NCBI GenBank assembly: GCA_031259085.1 | Contig: JAIRMA010000099.1 | Location: 1 to 61,657 of the forward strand | Direction of reading: 5' to 3' | Length of the DNA stretch: 61,657 nt | From: Christensenellaceae bacterium | Lineage (GTDB): Bacteria > Bacillota > Clostridia > Christensenellales > DTU072 | Shown here: piece after piece, positions 17,701 through 27,736 of the stretch | Numbering within the stretch: position 1 is the first letter of the stretch | How the letters are laid out: the number at the start of each line of letters is the position of its first letter | The notes under the pieces: model-generated | Databases searched by the model: none | Told to the model about the DNA's origin: nothing | What the model saw: the letters and a program-made list of their open reading frames with translations, nothing else | Translations under genes and position numbers: made by a program

Positions 17701-20700
17701 AGTAATACGGACTTTATGAAAGACAAAGCTTTCATGGGATGGTATACAGATCCTGCCACCACGGAAAAATATGTGGAGGGTCCGATAAATGAAGATTTAA
17801 TACTATATGGGCAATGGATAGAAATGACAAGTGGGGATGAAAACGTAATATACGAGGTTGATGCAAACAGGAACATTGCAAAAGTAACAGGATATAACGG
17901 AAATAAAACTGAAGTAGAGAGTATAACCGTGGCCTCACATTATACTCCAGGTGGAGAAGTAATATCATATGAGGTAAAGGAAATAAGTGATAGTTCGTTT
18001 AGTGGGTTAATAAACTTGAAGAGCGTCACCTTCTCGACAACAATTGAAACAATAGGATCTTATGCTTTTAATGGATGTAAAGGTCTAACAGAAATAGAAA
18101 TCCCAGGGGCAGTCTCTGTAATAGCGGCCAACGCTTTTAAGAACTGTACGAATCTAGAAACTGTAATATTTTCTGCAAGAGGTGTTGTTGCCTTGACAAT
18201 AGGAGATAGTGCATTCCAGGACACAATAAAACTGACCCGAATCTACGTAATGGCAAGTGAAACTAATCCTGCAAAAGAAGGAATACCAGAGGGCACGTAT
18301 TCCATTGGGACATATGCTTTTAGTGGAGCGACATCTCTAGAAAGCATAATAATACCATCAACGATACAATCGATAGGAAACAGCGCATTTTATGGAGCTA
18401 GCTCGCTTAGATATGCAATATTTAATAAAAGCATGCCTCCACAACTAGGAAATAACGTATTTCTTGACACAGAGCCAGGTTTTAGAATATATGTAGAAAT
18501 ATTAAATAACTATGAAAACGAAGTAACATCAAATGACGGGTGGGACGAGTACAAAAACAAATCTAAAATTTATGCATTTAGTAATATTAGTTATGATGGA
18601 TTATGGGCGTATGATGTAGTGATGCAAGGCACTAATAAAAACGCAAAAATAATACAGTATTTAGGAACAGAAGAAGAAGTTGTAGTAGACACAATAAAAA
18701 TTACTGAAGAAGACAATATGAAAGTTGCAATCCTGGCATCATACGTATTTAATAAAAAAATCACTAAACTTACAATTCCGTCAGACATAGAGATCGTATC
18801 AGACTCATTGTCAGGGATGTCATCCCTCAAGCATTTAATTTTTATAATCAAAGCCAATGTAGAATCATACATTGAAAGAAGTTACATTAAACAATTGTTT
18901 GATTCAAACCCATTGTTAACAGAATTGTCTGTCACGGCTGTTGAGAACATACAAGATGTTTTTAAAGTAGGACTTCCAGTTATGTTAAAAACAGTCAATA
19001 TAATAGGTGGAGAAAGCACATCTTTGCCAGAAAAGATGTTTTATAATGTATCAAGCATCACAAAAGTAACACTACCATCAGATCTTGTTAATATTGGGGC
19101 ATATGCTTTTGCAGGTTGCACAAACCTTACAGAAGTGGTTTTTTATGACCTTACCAGTAGTGCTACCCTTAAAACCATAGGAGAGTATGCTTTTTATAAT
19201 GCCCTTAAACTAGTGCCAATTGATAAAAACACTATTTTAATTCCAGCAAGTGTTACAGAAATAGGACTATTTGCCTTAGAAAAGACAAAATATCTGAGCA
19301 ATTTAGAGAATAATGCTCAAGAAAAAGCCATAGTAACTGTTGGGGATGGGATATTATATAAATATGTTGGGAGTCAGAGTGTCGTCACAATAGATAGTAA
19401 CATTAAAAAGATAAATGACCGTGCATTTTATGGAAACACGACAGTTGTGACTGTAGTGAGTCCAAACAACTACGCAAGTGCTACAACAGAGCTAACAGAG
19501 ATAGGAGCAGAAGCGTTCTCAGGGATGACAAGTTTAGAGAACGTTATAATAGCAACAGGAAACTTAACATTGATAGACACAAAAGCATTTGCTGGATCTC
19601 CAAGGTTTAACAAGTTAGCCTTTCTCACTTTAACGCAAAACATTGCGCATTCTCTAATAATAAAGAGTGACGCATTCCAAAACACAAATGAAGCATTTGT
19701 AATTTACTTAAAAAGCGACGCAATGGAAGAGGCCGTCTGGGATAAAAAGTCCACAGCGGTTATATCAGCTCCAGCCATTAACAATGAAGGTTGGTTAGTA
19801 GACAATAATACTGGAAGCGCCACATTCAATGTAATAGCATATTTAGGGAGTGCGACGCAAATAGAAATACCATTAACGTTTACATATTCTTCTGGAACAG
19901 GCGACCATACCCCGACAGAGATTGGAGCGTTTGTTTTCCCACAATACATAGAAAGAATTACCGTTGATGTAAGTGCCCCGCTAAACGAACTAGCGTTTGA
20001 TGGATTAGCAAAAGTGAAGGACTTCAAAATAGTTGATAAAAAAGGAAATGAAGGACTAGCAAAGGGCGCTTTAACAGCGAATAACAAAAAGGTCTTTGAA
20101 AAGATATTAAAAAACAATTTAAGCATCACTCAAATAGAGATACCTGGTAAGTGGACCTTAGAAGAGTTATTTAACGGTCCAACACCATCGCATTTGACGG
20201 CTGTCAAAATAACAGCAAGCGGTACCAACAGTCAAAGTTTTGAAATAAGCCAGGAGATGTTTAAAGATGCAATATATGTGACAAATATCACTGCGGAATC
20301 AAACTTAAATGCCCGAACATCAATAGGAAAAGATGCATTTAAAAACAGTGGCTGGCTCAAGAAATTTAGCTCAGAGGATGGTATTGTTAGTTTAAAAACA
20401 AGCTCCGATAAAAAAATTGCAGTGGGGTATATAGGAGATTCTTATTATTTAAAACTAGACGACACTTATATAGCAATATCAAAATATGCTTTTGCTGGCA
20501 ATGAAACAATAGAAATAATCGATCTGGGGACAAACATAGAATTTGTGGATGAATATGCATTTGCAGACATGCCGAGTTTAATAAAAATCTTTATAAAAAA
20601 AGAGGACAAATTAATTGAATATGGCGCCGCTAATATTTTAAACAACAACAAAAATTATCAGTTGTTTAGTTATAATAAATTTGTTGTGGGGGCTGGCGGC

Positions 20701-22215
20701 AGTAATTATACACCTTTGCTAAATGAAGGGGCAACGCTTAAAGCAATTGATAATGTTGCCTGGTCATCTATATACATCTTTGATTATTCCATTCAGACGG
20801 AGCAATACACACTTTTGCAAATATTGGAACCCACTACTGTAGAAATTCCAGACAGTTATGACGCCGTTCATTTTAGCGCGTATGGTGTTAATATCTTATT
20901 AAAGACGGTTGTTGATCTCACAATAAAGGCCTCGCAAGAATTTGACTCACGCTCTTTTGAAAACACTAAAAATCTGACAAGATTTGCGATACTTAATGTA
21001 GAGGGCAAAAATTTTGCGGACAACAAACAAACCACTATAAATAATTTAATCAAAAACAATTCAAAACTCCAAATTCTTGCATATGACGCGAGTATTAAGC
21101 TAAAGGATTTATTAGGGAAAGAAAACGGCTCCGATATAGTTTTACAAAGCCATGTAAGTACTCTCGAAATATTAAACGGCACAGTAAAAACAGTAGAATT
21201 TTTATTAGAAACTGCGGGGAAGAACATTTCTACTATGATAATGCCACAGAGTCTCACAGAGTTTGGGATAGGCTCTTTTGAGGGGACAAACTGGTATAGA
21301 TCCTTTTCTGACTACATAATTATCCAGGACGGCATTTTATATAAATACAAAGGTACTTCTACACAGGTCACTGTCCCTGCAAATGTAAAGATAATAAATG
21401 AGCGAGCCTTTTCAAGACTCGATTATAATCAATCTGGAGAGCCCACATGGAGTAGTTATATAGTTTCCATCAGATTTGCTGCAAATTCAAAACTAACACA
21501 AATTCGAAGTGAAGCTTTTTACAAGGCTATGGGGCTAATGTCGATGGATTTGCCTGGGACAATAAGAGTAGTCTCAGACACTGCCTTTGCTGAGTGCTAT
21601 TTTTCTCAGGAGAGTATTATAATACAAAACAACGGAGCCATAATAGTCAGAGGCTCCACGACAAGTACATATGTAGCATATAAATCGAGCACACAAACTG
21701 TGACAATCCCGGCAGACATAAAATACATATTGCCAAATGCATTTAAAAACAATACTATTTTAGAGACTATAATCATCCCGGAAGGCTCGTTATTAGTCTC
21801 AATTGGTAGCGAGGCCTTTAGTGGTTGTACAGCGCTTACAACAATTTCTGTGCTTCCAGACGGGTTAGAATACATAGGAGGAAATGCGTTCAAGAACACT
21901 CCTTGGGATGGAGCAAAATCCAATATTATTACTAAAGAGCAGACTAGATTAGTTTACTATTATGGAGAAGCAGGTTCTACTCTTGATATAACTGAGGAAA
22001 GCTTATCTAGTATAAGGCAGATATCGGGCGGGGCCTTTGCTTCTTTGGAAAACGCTAACATTACAATTTCAATTGAAATCATTGATTTAATAGAAATTGA
22101 GACGGAAGCGTTTAAGGACATAAAAGAGATCTTTGTACCAGATCAGTTAGTGGATTATTATAAAACAATATGGAGCGATTGGGCAGAAAAAATCAAGTCG
22201 CAGAACGAAAAATAA
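14761..22215 (+). CDS. giant surface lipoprotein with InlB-type and BspA-type repeats
   Basis: The 2484-aa protein starts with a lipoprotein signal (hydrophobic residues about 8-24, lipobox FFAC with C25), so it should be lipid-anchored outside the membrane. Residues about 28-110 look like a bacterial Ig-like domain. About twelve InlB/Listeria-Bacteroides repeat modules follow (roughly 118-1020; typical pieces GYYFDGWY and LYAKWG). From about 1030 to near the end come BspA-type LRR_5 leucine-rich repeats, such as GSYAFNGCKGLTEIEIP. Such proteins bind host or bacterial partners. AGAGGTG precedes the ATG. There is no wall-sorting motif. A second lipoprotein sharing an InlB-like segment lies 79 bp downstream, so the two may work together. 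Confidence 0.85.
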   Translation: MSKTRGLYAVIAIIMGMLMLIFFACAEPIVANNIELILDGVKTEYVVGDEFYTDGMVFKISFSDSTNESYTYEQIKEYLEISNFSTMKEVASLRVTITYKKQISTYFDISVSNVEGARSTYTVKFETDTDTKIDDIKVAVNNTIEPPEDPVREGYYFDGWYSDNESFVNLWDFNTTEVKRNITLYAKWGKYLTVIFRPGNDLADIERKDIRPNTTYTNVPLVPEITGMQGVWNYAGEWDDLTNNQIIEAIYSPILYKVYFHFKNQSGTDVDSVLPYNFKLNEDAYMIAKTFIDELEIPKPNYKEVAGWRIRGMAGDPISKIEDIIEIREIKTELHIEAVYETVKYDVLFDFGLSLPDAKRYYTAEDIEYDQIITQEKRPDNETLLEGLDILDKYIFKSWYLDNNTFQEEWLFESDRVLRADIVLYAKWAEVLTVAFYGSGEYAPPTNTYYVEKGGSLITIPDPPYIEGKTTKWDIESDGFQNITTSFKVFFVENIKLYTIVFQMPNGEVLEVNGNYEQVLNHGSSIQYYPETPTLEHNEFVEWKCSMAGADFQNVTMDMTIFAVFTRIIYAVKFEVKGQSYFQIAVQSGDVIPQSSIPSNPDLGEDTMFVGWINQSTQLPWNLNEDVVVNDLTLIVESTPLYLVEFKDENGETLTSPIRVRSGRYIANSDIPTIATKVGHVGSWENEGFIVDIRATFITKDTEFILRYEKETYTIEFIFPDAQIEKINGKYEVNVKYGETINSPGTPTKTGYDFDYWEGYTIDMIATHSQTINARFTPWKLTVVFVVDDANVEEVEKVIGTVSGASYGQAVTVPGSVENYEASKGYKFIGWDTDITFLKGDKNSTIKVRAQFEKIYYIVDFLINTKVSELLIGSISIGHGDNIAYSTIETINETKEPDLVLSGHTFKGWNFELNAIESLTQEEIEAVKIIKETRIYAVFTLNSHTIELKNKEETIIQKEMQYSEVLLSSNLKIWLNEYKESNTDFMKDKAFMGWYTDPATTEKYVEGPINEDLILYGQWIEMTSGDENVIYEVDANRNIAKVTGYNGNKTEVESITVASHYTPGGEVISYEVKEISDSSFSGLINLKSVTFSTTIETIGSYAFNGCKGLTEIEIPGAVSVIAANAFKNCTNLETVIFSARGVVALTIGDSAFQDTIKLTRIYVMASETNPAKEGIPEGTYSIGTYAFSGATSLESIIIPSTIQSIGNSAFYGASSLRYAIFNKSMPPQLGNNVFLDTEPGFRIYVEILNNYENEVTSNDGWDEYKNKSKIYAFSNISYDGLWAYDVVMQGTNKNAKIIQYLGTEEEVVVDTIKITEEDNMKVAILASYVFNKKITKLTIPSDIEIVSDSLSGMSSLKHLIFIIKANVESYIERSYIKQLFDSNPLLTELSVTAVENIQDVFKVGLPVMLKTVNIIGGESTSLPEKMFYNVSSITKVTLPSDLVNIGAYAFAGCTNLTEVVFYDLTSSATLKTIGEYAFYNALKLVPIDKNTILIPASVTEIGLFALEKTKYLSNLENNAQEKAIVTVGDGILYKYVGSQSVVTIDSNIKKINDRAFYGNTTVVTVVSPNNYASATTELTEIGAEAFSGMTSLENVIIATGNLTLIDTKAFAGSPRFNKLAFLTLTQNIAHSLIIKSDAFQNTNEAFVIYLKSDAMEEAVWDKKSTAVISAPAINNEGWLVDNNTGSATFNVIAYLGSATQIEIPLTFTYSSGTGDHTPTEIGAFVFPQYIERITVDVSAPLNELAFDGLAKVKDFKIVDKKGNEGLAKGALTANNKKVFEKILKNNLSITQIEIPGKWTLEELFNGPTPSHLTAVKITASGTNSQSFEISQEMFKDAIYVTNITAESNLNARTSIGKDAFKNSGWLKKFSSEDGIVSLKTSSDKKIAVGYIGDSYYLKLDDTYIAISKYAFAGNETIEIIDLGTNIEFVDEYAFADMPSLIKIFIKKEDKLIEYGAANILNNNKNYQLFSYNKFVVGAGGSNYTPLLNEGATLKAIDNVAWSSIYIFDYSIQTEQYTLLQILEPTTVEIPDSYDAVHFSAYGVNILLKTVVDLTIKASQEFDSRSFENTKNLTRFAILNVEGKNFADNKQTTINNLIKNNSKLQILAYDASIKLKDLLGKENGSDIVLQSHVSTLEILNGTVKTVEFLLETAGKNISTMIMPQSLTEFGIGSFEGTNWYRSFSDYIIIQDGILYKYKGTSTQVTVPANVKIINERAFSRLDYNQSGEPTWSSYIVSIRFAANSKLTQIRSEAFYKAMGLMSMDLPGTIRVVSDTAFAECYFSQESIIIQNNGAIIVRGSTTSTYVAYKSSTQTVTIPADIKYILPNAFKNNTILETIIIPEGSLLVSIGSEAFSGCTALTTISVLPDGLEYIGGNAFKNTPWDGAKSNIITKEQTRLVYYYGEAGSTLDITEESLSSIRQISGGAFASLENANITISIEIIDLIEIETEAFKDIKEIFVPDQLVDYYKTIWSDWAEKIKSQNEK

Positions 22216-22294
22216 AGATATTAAAAAAAACAAGTGCATATATTTGTTAGATTTGCACACATATGATAAAATATTTTAGGATAGGAGTGTGTTT

Positions 22295-24868
22295 ATGAAA
22301 AAAACATTTTTGAGAATAACTATAAGCTTGATAATATTATTGCTAGCAATTATGACAGTAACTGCTTGTACAAATGATAAAGTTCAAACTCCAACAGATA
22401 GTGTAAAAATACCAACTTTACCAAACCTAGTAGATTATAGCACGAGTGCTACATACTATAATCCCACTGCTGTTGTATATACAGGCGATGTTAAGATTGC
22501 TAAAGAAGAGTTGTTAGCAAATAAAATCAAAGAAGAAAAAGAAAACACGGGATACAATTCAACAACATTTACGTGGAATGAGGATGTTAGTACTGTAAGA
22601 AAGATTTTTACATTATCTAGTGCAGGCGACATATTAAACCGATTCGCAAAAGCGGCATTAAAAGAGCAAAAGATGAGTTTATTAGTGGATTATATAGTGC
22701 GAACTAACACAGGAAACTCAACACCTTATGAATTAGAAATAGGGAAAGGTGATTTTTTAAACGACTACGATGAATTAGACCAGTTAAACGATATTTACGA
22801 TGATGATGATGAAGCAAAAATAACAATAGGCGGTAAGGAAAAATTTATTACAGAAGTACTGCGCTTGAAAGAGTATAAGATGATGGGGGAACTTGCTAAA
22901 ATCTTTGGTGATTCTGGTGATGAGCTTGCGAGGACTGCCGTTGAAATGGTTGCATATTCTCAAGAGGTAGTAGATGTAAATATGCGGGAAGCATACGAGG
23001 AGGCTACAGAGAAGGATTATATACCAGACACGGTTGCGGCATCAGGGAAAGAATTTGATTTCTTTATGAAGGAAATAATATTCGATTATGAAATATTATC
23101 ATATTATAAAGCGTTTAATAAAAATGTATTGCTAAATGATTCATATGAACCAACGGACAGACAAAAAATGGTTCAGCTTTATGGATGGCATTACTTATAC
23201 CAATTAAAGGATTATTTATTTTGGTCAGAAAAATATACCAGATCTAATTATGAAGAATATCTAGCATTAGGTGTGAAGGATTATTTTGATACACCTGAAG
23301 AAGCGTTGAAATACACTAAATATGATAGAGAGCATTATATTTACGCCTACCGTTATACATCAGCTTTTTATGAGACCTATCATAACGCGCATTTCACATT
23401 CCAAAATGACATTGAAGTCCTGGAATTAACTGTATATCAAGAAAAAGTTTCTGATGATACTTATATTGACATGGGGTATGCTATTTCGTCACTAACAGCA
23501 GCAACTGGTGGTAAAACATACTCAGAACAAATGAAAACGGCAATTAGTGCAGGCAGAATGGAAGCAATATTGGTGATGAGTGATGTAAACTATGAATACA
23601 CAGGGGTAGAAGCCAATGTAAAAGCATATCAACAAAAGAGCAAGGCATACTTGTCTTTATCAGAGAGGATTAGAGATGATATAGAAGGGGATCGTGTTGA
23701 AACGACATACTATGTAGAGCACATAAAATATGTTGAATATCAAGTAGAACGAATTAAACCACAGACATACTTTTTAAGTCACAGCAAAGTAGAAACTGCA
23801 AAAAGCTCAGCGGGAATTTATGTCGCTAATAACATTGTATTGTATCAGATATACTCATACAACGCAGACACTATACGCGGGATGCAATCTATAAAAAAAG
23901 AAAATGTAGTATTAAGTGCAGAAATAGCAAGAGAAGAGAAAAGAGATGAAAGAAAAGATTCAGTTATTGCACAAAAGACAGACGAAAAGGGAAGGAATGA
24001 GATAATAACGGAAAACATAACGACCAATTATGGAAACGCAGGCATTACTAGTCAAATTGATTCTGCGAAAGCAACAGATTTCAATCAAATAAACAGAGAT
24101 TTGACTAGTGTGCAAAGTGCCAATTATAATGCCTATCACAATGAATACACTTCTGGTCAAAAAAAGCGTTATGAAGACTGGCAGGCAAACCAAGTGTCCA
24201 CTTATTTCGATGATTGGTTGATTAAAAGAAAATGGGTGGCGGTAGACGACAATACAATAGATATTCCTGAGGAAGATAGGAATGAAAGCAACGGATATAA
24301 AAAAGAATATGACACGTCGTGGAGCATATCAAGATTTTTAAACGAACATGAAACAATAATGAGATATGCAAACAATCAAGTAAAAATAACATATAATTAT
24401 CTAAAAAACATAGGGACAGAGTTCTCACTTGAAAAAACAACTGCCACACAGTTTGTTGCTGCAACAGACTTTACAATAACAACAACAGATAATTATGTAA
24501 CCTGGGAGTGTGCCGCATTCCCAACAAATAGTACCGCGTATACAGGGGTCTTTTCTGGAGCGGTAACGGCAAAACCTGGAAAAACTAAATATGCAATGCA
24601 TAAGGAAGAAACATTAGATAGCGGAGATAAGCTAACTATTGCAATCTGGGATCTTGTAACAAATGGATTTGTAGGTGTTGGAAAACCCACGGCTATAACT
24701 ATTACCACAAATAAAAACGGATATGTCAATTCTAAAGGTGAACAATATTATTTTGAGTTTGTCGGATGGTTTATAGACGCTGACTTTAAATATATAGTAA
24801 GGCCAGACGATAAATTTGATTATGATATGCAATTGTATCCAGCATTCTATATAACAAGAACAAAATAG
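22295..24868 (+). CDS. large lipoprotein of unknown function with a C-terminal InlB-type repeat
   Basis: The 857-aa protein has a lipoprotein signal with lipobox VTAC (about residues 22-25) and a long, mostly charged extracytoplasmic part that I do not recognise. One InlB-type repeat lies near the end (EFVGWFIDADFKYIVRPDD ... LYPAFY). A region at about 520-620 is rich in K, E and R and may be coiled. The ATG at 22295 is preferred over the GTG at 22289 because the TAGGAG site is 7 nt from the ATG and too close to the GTG. It follows the giant lipoprotein by 79 bp on the same strand and is closed by a strong terminator at 24875-24900. Both are probably surface-exposed. Confidence 0.75.
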   Translation: MKKTFLRITISLIILLLAIMTVTACTNDKVQTPTDSVKIPTLPNLVDYSTSATYYNPTAVVYTGDVKIAKEELLANKIKEEKENTGYNSTTFTWNEDVSTVRKIFTLSSAGDILNRFAKAALKEQKMSLLVDYIVRTNTGNSTPYELEIGKGDFLNDYDELDQLNDIYDDDDEAKITIGGKEKFITEVLRLKEYKMMGELAKIFGDSGDELARTAVEMVAYSQEVVDVNMREAYEEATEKDYIPDTVAASGKEFDFFMKEIIFDYEILSYYKAFNKNVLLNDSYEPTDRQKMVQLYGWHYLYQLKDYLFWSEKYTRSNYEEYLALGVKDYFDTPEEALKYTKYDREHYIYAYRYTSAFYETYHNAHFTFQNDIEVLELTVYQEKVSDDTYIDMGYAISSLTAATGGKTYSEQMKTAISAGRMEAILVMSDVNYEYTGVEANVKAYQQKSKAYLSLSERIRDDIEGDRVETTYYVEHIKYVEYQVERIKPQTYFLSHSKVETAKSSAGIYVANNIVLYQIYSYNADTIRGMQSIKKENVVLSAEIAREEKRDERKDSVIAQKTDEKGRNEIITENITTNYGNAGITSQIDSAKATDFNQINRDLTSVQSANYNAYHNEYTSGQKKRYEDWQANQVSTYFDDWLIKRKWVAVDDNTIDIPEEDRNESNGYKKEYDTSWSISRFLNEHETIMRYANNQVKITYNYLKNIGTEFSLEKTTATQFVAATDFTITTTDNYVTWECAAFPTNSTAYTGVFSGAVTAKPGKTKYAMHKEETLDSGDKLTIAIWDLVTNGFVGVGKPTAITITTNKNGYVNSKGEQYYFEFVGWFIDADFKYIVRPDDKFDYDMQLYPAFYITRTK

Positions 24869-24874
24869 AACTTT

Positions 24875-24900
24875 AAAAAAGCCCCGATAGGGGCTTTTTT
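24875..24900 (+). terminator. strong intrinsic terminator (bidirectional)
   Basis: AAAAAAGCCCC-GATA-GGGGCTTTTTT, a perfect 11-bp arm hairpin with a T run on one side and an A run on the other. It ends the lipoprotein transcript and can also stop the convergent serC-serA transcript. Confidence 0.9.
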
Positions 24901-25067
24901 ATTGTAAAAAAACTAACTAAAACAATACAAAGCAAAAGGAAATAAATATCACACGAATATTAGAGTTAAAGAGAGTCAACAGACAGATTTTAAAAAACTG
25001 TAAATATAAAAAAAGTAAGGTACAGAATTAAGACAATAAAACTAAAGGAACCCTTAAACTAAAGAAC

Positions 25068-26234
25068 TTAATAAACCATATTAACTTTTATAACGCCAGG
25101 CATTGTCAAAAGTTTAGCAATTGCTTTTTTAGTAGCATCAGCTAGGACAGACTTATAATCGATTAAAGCATATCCCAAATCATCCTTTTCAGCACAGTGT
25201 ATTATCACACTAGGAAGTGTAGCAAGAAGCGCGCTTGCCTCGGTTCTCAAGTCCAGACTAGTTTTTTTATATAACACAGACAATCTGTGTTCAAAAGTCC
25301 TAGCTATAGTTAATTTAGGAAAGTTGACACTATTAACAATATTCCCGTTTTCGAGGAAGTCCTTTAATTGAGAGGCCGCCATCACAGCGCAATTATCCTC
25401 TGCTTCTTCTGTACTAGCGCCAAGATGTGGGATTGATATAACACCTTCTACCTTGATAAGCTCAGAGGTGGGAAAGTCAACTACATATTTTTTTAAAGTC
25501 TTAGAAGCAAGGGCAGCTTTAATGTCATCAGCGATTGCAAGTTCAGCACGGCTCATATTTAGAATAACAGCACCAGTTTTAAGTTTTTTTAGAAACGCTT
25601 TATTAATCATACCCCGAGTTGAAGGAATTAATGGAACATGGAATGTTATATAATCAGAATTTTTCAACAACTCATCCATAGTAGAAACTTTTACAGATTC
25701 ATTTAGCTCAGTATTCGGTCTGCCTGAAAAATTCGGATCGTATGCCAAAACTTTCATGCCTAGAGCCACCGAACAATTTGCGACTTTACGGCCGATTGCA
25801 CCAATCCCCACAATTCCTAATGTCTTTCCAAGAATTTCAGTACCAGCATATGCCTGTTTTTGTTTTTCTACAGTCTTAGGTAGATCAACAGCCGTTTGAT
25901 CAAATGAAGAAGCCCATGTTACACCACCAATAATATCTCGCGCTGCAAGAAACAATCCGCATAGTACTAATTCTTTAACGGCATTTGCATTAGCGCCTGG
26001 CGTATTAAAAACGACGATGCCGTTTTCTGACATCCGTGGAATGGGTATATTATTGACCCCGGCTCCTGCTCTCGCTACGGCTTTAAGTGATGGTGTAATA
26101 GGATAATTTGCCATAGCAAAGCTCCTAACTAATATGCCATCAGGATCAGGATGGTTTTCAGATACACAAAAATCAGAAGAAAAGATATCAGCGATTTTTG
26201 GGCTTATAGAATTCAGTTTAACAATATTATACAT
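25068..26234 (-). CDS. serA: D-3-phosphoglycerate dehydrogenase
   Basis: The 388-aa enzyme makes 3-phosphohydroxypyruvate, the first step of serine synthesis, using NAD. The nucleotide-binding motif is LGIVGIGAIGRKVA (about residues 138-151), followed by YDPNFSGRP. The catalytic region includes MSRAELAIADDI and the histidine in SIPHLGASTEEAE. The short C-terminal part (DLGYALIDYKS ... VIKVNMVY) is a compact ACT-like regulatory domain, as in clostridial SerA. The ATG at 26234 is 1 nt after the serC stop codon and its AGGAG site lies inside serC, so the two are translationally coupled. An upstream in-frame start at 26270 lies within serC and is rejected. Confidence 0.93.
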   Translation of the reverse strand: MYNIVKLNSISPKIADIFSSDFCVSENHPDPDGILVRSFAMANYPITPSLKAVARAGAGVNNIPIPRMSENGIVVFNTPGANANAVKELVLCGLFLAARDIIGGVTWASSFDQTAVDLPKTVEKQKQAYAGTEILGKTLGIVGIGAIGRKVANCSVALGMKVLAYDPNFSGRPNTELNESVKVSTMDELLKNSDYITFHVPLIPSTRGMINKAFLKKLKTGAVILNMSRAELAIADDIKAALASKTLKKYVVDFPTSELIKVEGVISIPHLGASTEEAEDNCAVMAASQLKDFLENGNIVNSVNFPKLTIARTFEHRLSVLYKKTSLDLRTEASALLATLPSVIIHCAEKDDLGYALIDYKSVLADATKKAIAKLLTMPGVIKVNMVY

Positions 26235-26235
26235 T

Positions 26236-27324
26236 TTAACTCCTAAGTGCTGTTTTATTTTGCATTTCAAACTTCTTCATAAATAAAATGAGCTTTTCAA
26301 CACCTTCTACAGGCATTGCATTATATATGCTCGCTCTCATGCCACCGACTGATCTATGTCCTTTAAGCGAAACAAGGCCGTTCTGTGTGGCTTGGGATAC
26401 AAACAACGAATCTAATTCCGCTGAAGGTGTAATAAAGGGCACGTTCATAAGAGAGCGATCCTTTAAGAAAACCTTGTTTGAATAAAACGAAGAATTATCT
26501 ATATAATCATAAAGCAAAGAGGCTTTATGCAGATTAGTTTTGTAAACCTCTTTTACACCACCTAGAGCTTTAATCTCTTTAAAAGCAAGCATCGCCATGT
26601 ATATACAAAAACAAGGAGGGGTGTTATATAAACTATTTGCATCTGCATGCGTAGAATATCTAAGCATTGTAGGGCAAATAGGCATAGGGGTGCGCATGAG
26701 CTCTTTTTTTACGATAACCACAGTTAAACCAGCAGGTCCAATATTCTTTTGTGCTCCGGCATAAACTAAGCCATACTTAGATATATCTATTTCCTCAGAC
26801 AAAATCATACTTGAAACGTCCGAGACTAAAGGAGCTTCAGTTTTTGGGAGGGATGTGTAGCGTGTGCCAAAAATAGTATTATTCTGTGTAATATGAACAT
26901 AATCCAAATTCTCTCTAAAATTAATACTATCAACATTTGGTATATAAGTGTAATTTTTATCTTTTGAAGAAGCAGCAATGACTACATCCCCGTACTTTTT
27001 TGCCTCCGTTGTAGCTTTTGCAGCAAAACTCCCAGTTACAATATAATCGGCTCTGCCCTTAGCAAAAAGATTTAATGGAACTGCATCAAATTGTTGTGAG
27101 GCCCCACCCTGTAAAAACAAAACTTCGTAATCATCATTGATGTTCATTATTTCTTTCAATAATGTTATGCCTTGGTTGTGGACATCCTCGAAAAACTTTG
27201 AACGATGACTCATCTCAACAATAGACATCCCTGAATTTGAAAAATTCAAGAAATCACGCTGAACCTCAAGTTTAACAGCCTCGGATAACATTGATGGCCC
27301 TGCAGAAAAATTATATACTTTCAT
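26236..27324 (-). CDS. serC: phosphoserine aminotransferase
   Basis: The 362-aa PLP-dependent enzyme converts 3-phosphohydroxypyruvate to phosphoserine using glutamate, the second step of serine synthesis. It opens with VYNFSAGPSMLSEAV and EMSHRSKFF. The PLP lysine lies in VYAGAQKNIGPAGLT, and RSVGGMRASIYNAM near the end matches the family. AAGGAGC precedes the ATG. It is the first gene of a serC-serA operon. The phosphatase serB is not in the window. The leader has an AGAAAGG/CCTTTCT inverted repeat (27350-27384) that might be regulatory. Confidence 0.95.
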   Translation of the reverse strand: MKVYNFSAGPSMLSEAVKLEVQRDFLNFSNSGMSIVEMSHRSKFFEDVHNQGITLLKEIMNINDDYEVLFLQGGASQQFDAVPLNLFAKGRADYIVTGSFAAKATTEAKKYGDVVIAASSKDKNYTYIPNVDSINFRENLDYVHITQNNTIFGTRYTSLPKTEAPLVSDVSSMILSEEIDISKYGLVYAGAQKNIGPAGLTVVIVKKELMRTPMPICPTMLRYSTHADANSLYNTPPCFCIYMAMLAFKEIKALGGVKEVYKTNLHKASLLYDYIDNSSFYSNKVFLKDRSLMNVPFITPSAELDSLFVSQATQNGLVSLKGHRSVGGMRASIYNAMPVEGVEKLILFMKKFEMQNKTALRS

Positions 27325-27389
27325 ATATTGCTCCTTATTTTAACTTTATAGAAAGGCCTATTAGCAAAAGACATAACCTTTCTCTCTAT

Positions 27390-27418
27390 ATTATAGTATC
27401 TTAGTAAAAAAAAGTCTA
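27390..27418 (-). promoter_or_regulatory. promoter of serC-serA
   Basis: Minus strand TAGACT (complement of 27413-27418), 17 bp, TATAAT (complement of 27390-27395), about 65 nt before the serC start. Confidence 0.55.
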
Positions 27419-27584
27419 ATAAAATGTGTATGATCAACAAAACATCACAGAATATCAAGAGTTAAACCCACAACAAAACTTGAGCAAAGCAATACTTATT
27501 AGAATAATATAAAAACAAAAAAAAATTTGTAATTAAGTAAAAATTTAAAAGGATATACAATGAAAAAAACACTTGTTAAATTAT

Positions 27585-27613
27585 TTGACAATAGAGCAAA
27601 ATTTTATTATACT
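27585..27613 (+). promoter_or_regulatory. promoter of rpmF
   Basis: TTGACA (27585-27590), 17 bp, TATACT (27608-27613). It gives an unusually long leader of about 200 nt. This promoter lies inside a 23-codon open frame at 27560-27631, which is therefore unlikely to be a gene. Confidence 0.75.
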
Positions 27614-27736
27614 AATATCAATAAACAATAAATATCTCTAGCAATTCAAAAGCAGAGCATATTTTAGTTAAAAGTCTCCTTAGTTAAGGTAAAAAAGTGC
27701 ATTTTAATGGTTAAGGGGTCAACAAAACAACAAGTC

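Noticed and set aside
27560-27631. 23-codon open frame with a ribosome-binding site upstream of rpmF
   Set aside because: The TTGACA-17-TATACT promoter of rpmF lies inside it, so a transcript from that promoter could not encode it. Its composition is plain AT-rich sequence.
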